Source of the DNA: an uncultured Dysosmobacter sp.
GTDB lineage: Bacteria > Bacillota > Clostridia > Oscillospirales > Oscillospiraceae
DNA: 64,000 nucleotides
Assembly (NCBI GenBank): GCA_947625655.1
Contig: CANQPD010000003.1
Span: 118,259 to 182,258, forward strand
Direction: 5' to 3'
A program made the position numbers and the translations under genes. The notes beneath the pieces are model-generated. The model did not search any database and was not told the DNA's origin. It saw nothing but the letters and a program-made list of their open reading frames with translations. This document shows positions 58,995 through 64,000 of this stretch, in pieces. The number at the start of each line of letters is the position of its first letter. The first letter of the stretch is position 1.

Positions 58995-60251
58995 TCAGCA
59001 CTTCTCCACCACCACGGCGGTGCCCATGCCGCCGCCGATGCACAGGGTGGCCAGGCCCTTCTTGGCCTCGGGACGCTTCATCATCTCGTGGATCAGGGTG
59101 ACGATGATGCGGGCGCCGGAAGCGCCGACGGGGTGGCCCAGGGAGATGGCGCCGCCGTTGACGTTGACCTTGCTCATGTCGAAGCCCAGCTCACGGGCCA
59201 CGGCGATGGACTGGGCGGCAAAGGCCTCGTTGGCCTCCACCAGGTCGATGTCGTCGATGGTCACGCCGGCCTTCTTCATGGCGGCGCGGGAGGCGGGAAC
59301 GGGGCCGACGCCCATGATCTTGGGATCAACGCCGCCCTGGCCCCAGCCGATCAGCTTGACCATGGGCTTCAGACCGTATTTCTCAACAGCCTCGCCGGAG
59401 GCCAGGATGATGGCGGCGGCGCCGTCGTTGATGCCGGAGGCGTTGGCAGCGGTGACACGCTGGGTGCCCTTGTCCTCAGCATCCTTGCAGCCGGTGGGCT
59501 CGAAGGTGTGGACAACCTCGGGATTGGGGGACTCGGGGCCCACGGGGAAGGCGCCCCGCAGCTTGGCGATGCCCTCGGCGGTGACGCCGGCCTTGGGGAA
59601 CTCATCCTTCTTGAACTCCACGATCTCCTTCTTGACCTTCACGGGCACGGGGACGATCTCGTCGTCGAAGCGACCGGCGGCCTGGGCGGCCTCAGCCTTC
59701 TGCTGGGAGGCGGCGGCGAACTCGTCCTGCTCCTTGCGGGTGATGCCCCAGATGTCGTTGATGTTCTCAGCGGTGGTGCCCATGTGATAGTTGTTGTAAG
59801 CGTCCCACAGGCCGTCCTTGATCATGGTGTCCACCAGCTTCTTGTCGCCCATGCGGGCGCCCCAGCGGGCGTCGGGAGCGGCGAAGGGAGCGGCACTCAT
59901 GTTCTCAGTGCCGCCGCAGACCACGATGTCGGAGTCGCCGGCCAGGATGGAACGGGCGCCCTCGATGACGGACTTCATGCCGGAGCCGCAGACCATGCCC
60001 ACGGTGTAAGCGGGGACGGAATAGGGGATACCGGCCTTGATGGAGACCTGGCGGGCAACGTTCTGGCCCAAGCCCGCGGTCAGGATGCAGCCAAACATCA
60101 GCTCGTCCACCTGCTCCGGCTTCACACCGGCGCGATTCAGGGCCTCCTTGACGACGATGGCGCCCATCTCAGCGGCGGGAGTGTTCTTCAGGGAGCCGCC
60201 AAAGGAACCGATCGCCGTTCTGCAGCAATTCACAATGTACAGGTCTTTCAT
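58995..60251 (-). CDS. thlA: Acetyl-CoA acetyltransferase (thiolase)
   Basis: Condenses two acetyl-CoA to acetoacetyl-CoA, the entry to butyrate synthesis in gut Clostridia. 418 residues with nucleophile C88 (GMVCGSGMKS), NEAFAAQ, catalytic His in GGAISLGHPVGASGAR and Cys in LCIGGGMGTA. Compared with the usual ~393 residues it carries an insertion of about 25 residues before VTAANASGINDGA (NPEVVHTFEPTGCKDAEDKG). GGAGG precedes ATG 60251. Strong promoter and a Rex-like box upstream. The symbol assumes the usual clostridial biosynthetic role. Confidence 0.93.
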   Translation of the reverse strand: MKDLYIVNCCRTAIGSFGGSLKNTPAAEMGAIVVKEALNRAGVKPEQVDELMFGCILTAGLGQNVARQVSIKAGIPYSVPAYTVGMVCGSGMKSVIEGARSILAGDSDIVVCGGTENMSAAPFAAPDARWGARMGDKKLVDTMIKDGLWDAYNNYHMGTTAENINDIWGITRKEQDEFAAASQQKAEAAQAAGRFDDEIVPVPVKVKKEIVEFKKDEFPKAGVTAEGIAKLRGAFPVGPESPNPEVVHTFEPTGCKDAEDKGTQRVTAANASGINDGAAAIILASGEAVEKYGLKPMVKLIGWGQGGVDPKIMGVGPVPASRAAMKKAGVTIDDIDLVEANEAFAAQSIAVARELGFDMSKVNVNGGAISLGHPVGASGARIIVTLIHEMMKRPEAKKGLATLCIGGGMGTAVVVEKC

Positions 60252-60340
60252 GGTAGTCCTCCGTTTTTTCCTTAAATTTTTTTGATTGGCGGCGATCCAC
60301 GCCGCCGCGGATACAGAAATCAAGCGAGGGCCGGATGATC

Positions 60341-60373
60341 GTCAAAATCCTAACAGGATTGCCAAAATTTTGA
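60341..60373 (-). promoter_or_regulatory. Nested inverted repeat in the thiolase 5' untranslated region
   Basis: GTCAAAAT (60341-60348) pairs with ATTTTGAC (60366-60373), and AATCCT with AGGATT inside. Lies between the promoter and the start codon; possible operator or mRNA structure. Confidence 0.4.
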
Positions 60374-60406
60374 CAAGCCCGCAGGCACCAACCCCTCACA
60401 TATTCG

Positions 60407-60435
60407 ATTATAGTGGCTTTTTCCCTCCGCGTCAA
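60407..60435 (-). promoter_or_regulatory. Strong promoter of the thiolase gene
   Basis: On the minus strand TTGACG (60430-60435), a 17-bp spacer and TATAAT (60407-60412). Confidence 0.85.
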
Positions 60436-60460
60436 TGCAAATCTGCCTTTTTGCGAAATT

Positions 60461-60478
60461 TTGTTAAATCTTTGACAA
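60461..60478 (-). promoter_or_regulatory. Rex-like operator upstream of the thiolase promoter
   Basis: TTGTTAAATCTTTGACAA matches the clostridial Rex box TTGTTAA-n4-TTAACAA with one mismatch. Rex senses NADH/NAD+ and represses thiolase and butyrate genes in other Clostridia. It lies 25 bases upstream of the -35 rather than over it. Confidence 0.5.
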
Positions 60479-60519
60479 AACCTCTCCCATTTTCGTCAAG
60501 GTGACGAAAATGGGAGAGG
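60476..60519 (-). terminator. Terminator of the SurA-like lipoprotein gene
   Basis: CCTCTCCCATTTTCGTCA pairs perfectly with TGACGAAAATGGGAGAGG (18-bp stem, 3-base loop); minus-strand TTTTG follows. Confidence 0.85.
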
Positions 60520-60530
60520 CCCGCCGGTTC

Positions 60531-61565
60531 TCAAGGGCGTTTGTCCGCTGTCCGCAAATCCTCCAGCGCCTGATAAAACGCCGCCGCGTCCAGTTTTTCA
60601 TAGGGTTCCGCCGTCTCCACCGCCGCGTTTTCCGCCGCCGTCTGAAGCAGGTGGTCAAAATAATCCTCCGCCAGCGCGGCCGGGTCGGTTGGCAGCCGCC
60701 GGAGGATGGAAAAGCCCTCCTCGGATTCCAGAATGCCGGAGCACTGCCCCTCCGCCAGCTCCTCCGCCGCTTCCAGCAGGGAGGGAGGCAGCGTCTCCTC
60801 TCCCGGCTGCAGGGTCCTGGGTCCGGCAGGGTCGTCTCCCGCCGCCGCCAGGGCGGCGAACTCCGTCCCCTGATCCGCCGCGCCGTTGAGCCTGGAGAAA
60901 ATCTCCGCCGCCCGCTGCCGGGCGGCCTCCCGGTCCTCTCCGGCGGCCACCAGGATGCGGTCCACCGTCACGCCGCCCCGCTCCTCCGCAAAGGCCGTCA
61001 GCGCCGCCTGATCCGGCGCCAGAGCGCTGCCCTCCTGGCCGCAGAGGGCGTACAGCTTGCCGTACAGCACCCCCACGCCCTCCAGTTCCTGGGCCCGCTG
61101 CCGGTCCAGGCCCAGGGCCTCCAGAGCCGCCAGATACGCCGTCTCCCCGCCGTGGCTCTCCGCATTCTCCGCCCAGGATGCCTCCATACTCTCCCGGTCC
61201 TCCTCCGTCAGCGCGCAGCCGTATCGCTCCGCCCAGTTTTCCACGGTGGCGTACAGCGCCGTGTCCGCCAGGGCCTGATCCTTGGCGTAGTCCGCCAGCG
61301 TCCCCCCGGTGACCGGTGCCGCCCAGTCCAGGGCCGTCCCCGCCTCCTGATAGCGGTCCCGGATGCGGTCACAGGTGTAGGCCAGCCAGTACAGATACCG
61401 CCAGGCGGGCACCTCCCGCCCGTCCACCGTCAGCAGCGTCAGATCCTCCCGGATCTCCGCCGCCCGGCCCAAAAACGACGCCTGGCCCCCGCTGTCCCTC
61501 TCCCCGCCGCAGGCGGTCAGGGTCAGGCACAGCAGCAGGGCCAGGGCGGTCACGCGCTTTTTCAT
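60531..61565 (-). CDS. SurA/PrsA-like lipoprotein (degenerate peptidyl-prolyl isomerase)
   Basis: 344 residues. Signal peptide with lipobox LTAC, then a helical SurA-N-type region (VPAWRYLYWLAYTCDRIRDR to ERYGCALTEEDRESMEASWA) and a parvulin-like domain (about 215-305: VTVDRILVAAGEDREAARQR, RAAEIFSRLNGAADQGTEFA, EGQCSGILESEEGFSILRRL). Folding helper on the outer face of the membrane. Active-site residues are hard to place, so it may be chaperone-only. ATG 61565 with AGGAAG 10 bases before. Downstream of mfd, separated by a terminator. Confidence 0.82.
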   Translation of the reverse strand: MKKRVTALALLLCLTLTACGGERDSGGQASFLGRAAEIREDLTLLTVDGREVPAWRYLYWLAYTCDRIRDRYQEAGTALDWAAPVTGGTLADYAKDQALADTALYATVENWAERYGCALTEEDRESMEASWAENAESHGGETAYLAALEALGLDRQRAQELEGVGVLYGKLYALCGQEGSALAPDQAALTAFAEERGGVTVDRILVAAGEDREAARQRAAEIFSRLNGAADQGTEFAALAAAGDDPAGPRTLQPGEETLPPSLLEAAEELAEGQCSGILESEEGFSILRRLPTDPAALAEDYFDHLLQTAAENAAVETAEPYEKLDAAAFYQALEDLRTADKRP

Positions 61566-61633
61566 GATGCCCACTTCCTCTCCCCAGGTTGTCCCTCTAT
61601 CTATATGAGGGAAGTCGGGAGGATATGACAGGC

Positions 61634-61690
61634 GCAGAAAGAGTGAAGATGCCATGTTCCACCTTTGGCGGAACATGGCATCTTCACTCT
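61634..61690 (-). terminator. Terminator of mfd
   Basis: AGAGTGAAGATGCCATGTTC (from 61640) continues to a perfect 21-bp stem with 61670-61690, loop ACCTTTGGC; TTTCTG follows on the minus strand. Confidence 0.8.
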
Positions 61691-61693
61691 GTG

Positions 61694-64000
61694 TCAAGGG
61701 TTGTCGCCGGCCAGCTTCAGGTCCTCCACCAGTGTCATGGCGGTCTCCAGCACATCGGCGCCGGGCTTCAGCTTCAGTGTCAGCGCCGGGGTATCCCCCG
61801 CCGCCAGGGTCAGGCGGTGCCTGTACTTGGCCTGGTTGCACACCGCCACCAGGGCCTCGGGCCGGAAGACCCCCAGGGTGAATTTCAGCACATCTCCCTT
61901 CTGGGAGATGTCGGACACCCCCGCCTTGGCCGCCGCGGAGCGCAGCAGGGCCACGTCCAGCAGGGCCAGCACAGACTTGGGCGCCTCGCCGTAGCGGTCC
62001 AGCATCTCATCCAGCAGGTCGGAGGCGTCCTCGCTGCTGCGGATGGCGGCGATGCGGCGGTACAGATCCATCCGCTGCTCCGGCGCGGGGACATACCGTT
62101 CCGGAATGTTGGCGTTTACCGTCAGGTCGGCGGAGCACTCCGTTTCGATCTTCTTCTCCTCGCCCCGCTCCTCCAGCACCGCCTCCTCCAGCAGCTTCAG
62201 GTACAGGTCATAGCCCACGCTCATGAGGTAGCCGGACTGCTCCGGCCCCAGCAGGTTGCCGGCGCCCCGGATCTCCAGATCCCGCATGGCGATCTTGAAG
62301 CCGGAGCCGAACTCCACATACTCCCGGATGGCGGAAAGGCGCTTGGCGGCGGTCTCCTGCAGGATCTTGCCCCGGCGGTAGGTGAGATAGGCATAGGCCC
62401 GCCGGGCGCTGCGGCCGATGCGGCCCCGGATCTGATGGAGCTGGGCCAGGCCCATTTTGTCCGCGTCCTCAATGACCAGAGTGTTGACGTTGGGGATGTC
62501 GATGCCGGTTTCGATGATGGTGGTGCAGACCAGGATGTCCGCCTCCCCGTCCACCATGGCCTGCATGACGCCGGACAGCTCCTGTTCGCTCATCTTTCCG
62601 TGGCCTGTCACGATGCGGACCTCCGGCCCCAGCATCTTCTGGATGCGGGCGGCGGTGAGGTCGATGCTCTCCACCCGGTTGTGGAGGTAGTAGATCTGTC
62701 CGCCCCGGCTGAGCTCCTTCCGCATGGCGTCCTCCAGTACGCCCCAGTCGTGCTCCAGCACGTAGGTCTGGACTGGCTGGCGGTCAGCAGGAGGCTCCTC
62801 GATGGTGGACATGTCCCGCAGGCCGGAGAGGGCCATGTTCAGCGTCCGGGGGATGGGGGTGGCGGACAGGGTCAGCACGTCCACCTGGCGGCTCATCTCC
62901 TTCAGCCGCTCCTTGTGGGTCACGCCGAAGCGCTGCTCCTCGTCGATGATGAGCAGCCCCAGGTCGTGGAACGCCACGCTCTTTTGCAGCAGCTTGTGGG
63001 TGCCAATCAGCAGATCCACACCGCCGGTGCGGGCAGCCTCCAAAATCCGCTTGGCGTCCTTGGCGGAGGTAAAGCGGGACAGCACCTCGATTTTCACCGG
63101 AAAGTCCTTGAACCGGCCGCAGGCCGTGGCGTAGTGCTGCTGGGCCAGCACGGTGGTGGGCACCAGGATGGCGGCCTGCTTGCCGTCCAGGATACATTTC
63201 ATCACGGCCCGGAGAGCCACTTCCGTCTTGCCGTAGCCCACGTCGCCGCACAGCAGCCGGTCCATGGGCCGGGGCTTCTCCATGTCCTGTTTGATCTCCG
63301 CGATGGCCCGCAGCTGGTCGTCGGTCTCGGCGTAGGGAAACGCCTCCTCAAACTCCCGCTGCCAGGGGGAGTCCGGGGAGAAGGCAAAGCCCGGGCGGCG
63401 CTGCCGCTCGGCGTAAAGGGCCGTCAGCCCCTTGGCCAGGTCCTTGGCGGCCTTTTTCGCCCGGGTCTTCTGCTTGGCCCACTCGGTGCCGCCCAGCTTG
63501 TTCAGCTTCGTCCGCTCCTGGTCCTCGCCTCCGCCGATGTACTTGCTCACCTGATCCAGCTGGGTGGCGGGGACATACAGGCAGTCGCCTCCGGCGTAGT
63601 CGATCTTGATGTAGTCCTTCTCCACGCCGTCCACGGGCATCCGCTGGATGCCCGCGAACCGGCCCACGCCGTGGTGGACGTGGACCACCAGGTCGCCGGG
63701 GGTCAAATCGGTATAGGACTGGATCTTCTGGCGGTTGGTCTCCTTTTTCGGCCTCGTCCGCTTCTGGGTGGAGGCCGTCAGCTGCCCCTCGGTCAGCACC
63801 GCCAGCTTCAGCGCCGGCCACTCGCAGCCCGCGGACAGGGCGCCGAGGGCGATGCGCACCTCCCCCGCTGCGGGCATGGCGGCGTTTTTCAGATCCAGTG
63901 TCGCGGGGATCCCCCGCTCCTCCAGCATGCGGTGGAGGTTTCCGGCCCGCGTCTCCCCGGCGCACAGCACCAGCACCGCGCTGCCGCTGCTGCGGTAGTG
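61694..64000 (-). CDS. mfd: Transcription-repair coupling factor, partial (N-terminus beyond the window)
   Basis: DNA translocase that removes stalled RNA polymerase and recruits UvrA. The window holds roughly the last 768 residues; the frame is open at base 64000. Visible: the RNA-polymerase-interaction domain (GDLVVHVHHGVGRFAGIQRM), Walker A LLCGDVGYGKTEVALRA, the DEEQ box LIIDEEQRFGVTHKERLKEM, motif III LTLSATPIPRTLNMAL, LVCTTIIETGIDIPNVNTLV, the arginine finger QIRGRIGRSARRAYAYL and the C-terminal TRCF domain. Confidence 0.97.
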   Translation of the reverse strand, partial: HYRSSGSAVLVLCAGETRAGNLHRMLEERGIPATLDLKNAAMPAAGEVRIALGALSAGCEWPALKLAVLTEGQLTASTQKRTRPKKETNRQKIQSYTDLTPGDLVVHVHHGVGRFAGIQRMPVDGVEKDYIKIDYAGGDCLYVPATQLDQVSKYIGGGEDQERTKLNKLGGTEWAKQKTRAKKAAKDLAKGLTALYAERQRRPGFAFSPDSPWQREFEEAFPYAETDDQLRAIAEIKQDMEKPRPMDRLLCGDVGYGKTEVALRAVMKCILDGKQAAILVPTTVLAQQHYATACGRFKDFPVKIEVLSRFTSAKDAKRILEAARTGGVDLLIGTHKLLQKSVAFHDLGLLIIDEEQRFGVTHKERLKEMSRQVDVLTLSATPIPRTLNMALSGLRDMSTIEEPPADRQPVQTYVLEHDWGVLEDAMRKELSRGGQIYYLHNRVESIDLTAARIQKMLGPEVRIVTGHGKMSEQELSGVMQAMVDGEADILVCTTIIETGIDIPNVNTLVIEDADKMGLAQLHQIRGRIGRSARRAYAYLTYRRGKILQETAAKRLSAIREYVEFGSGFKIAMRDLEIRGAGNLLGPEQSGYLMSVGYDLYLKLLEEAVLEERGEEKKIETECSADLTVNANIPERYVPAPEQRMDLYRRIAAIRSSEDASDLLDEMLDRYGEAPKSVLALLDVALLRSAAAKAGVSDISQKGDVLKFTLGVFRPEALVAVCNQAKYRHRLTLAAGDTPALTLKLKPGADVLETAMTLVEDLKLAGDNP

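Overview
The window is a stretch of chromosome from a GC-rich, low-spore-signal Firmicute of the Oscillospiraceae type (relatives of Flavonifractor, Oscillibacter or Lawsonibacter would fit). This is an inference from the gdpP-rplI-dnaB order typical of Firmicutes, AGGAGG-type ribosome binding sites, RNase J, S-layer homology (SLH) proteins and a BlaI/M56 pair, all in a GC-rich background. No rRNA, tRNA or CRISPR array was recognised.

Layout. 1-5.8 kb: housekeeping operon on the minus strand, gdpP > rplI > (1 kb repeat island) > dnaB > tilS. 6-8.5 kb: an MFS exporter and a LacI-type regulator that share an operator. 8.9-10.6 kb: RNase J. 10.7-16.2 kb: a two-component system whose presumed 22-bp direct-repeat operator precedes a cyclophilin-like lipoprotein, the regulator itself and a flavodoxin lipoprotein > DUF4405 membrane protein > ApbE operon. 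This looks like an envelope flavin/electron-transfer locus, but apbE is cut off by a phage-tail remnant (16.2-19.65 kb). 20.3-26.8 kb: LacI-regulated carbohydrate ABC transporter operon containing an unexpected metallo-beta-lactamase-fold gene. 26.8-34.6 kb: a 2574-residue SLH/transglutaminase/YDG-repeat surface protein.

34.6-48.5 kb: a mobile island. It has a large serine recombinase, two MobC-like proteins without a relaxase, a 28-bp perfect palindrome, a ParB-like protein and a defence block: hsdM, an NDT/TIR-like gene, hsdS, hsdR, then an OLD-family nuclease. hsdS is split by an 11-G tract exactly between its two recognition halves, and loss of one G restores a 418-residue subunit, so the system is probably phase variable. 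The AT-rich NDT/TIR-like and OLD genes stand out from the GC-rich chromosome.

48.6-64 kb: chromosome again: TIM-barrel isomerase, BlaI/M56 pair with operator, MATE exporter, SLH phosphodiester-glycosidase protein, ferredoxin, thiolase with a Rex-like box, a SurA-like lipoprotein and mfd (running off the edge).

Two unusual non-coding repeat systems are spread through the host part. One is a ~230-bp structured element in three copies (7.2, 52.9 and 58.7 kb), each bracketed by two copies of a hairpin whose sequence is private to that locus. The other is the ~1-kb inverted-repeat island between rplI and dnaB, whose mirrored hairpins differ in sequence but keep pairing.
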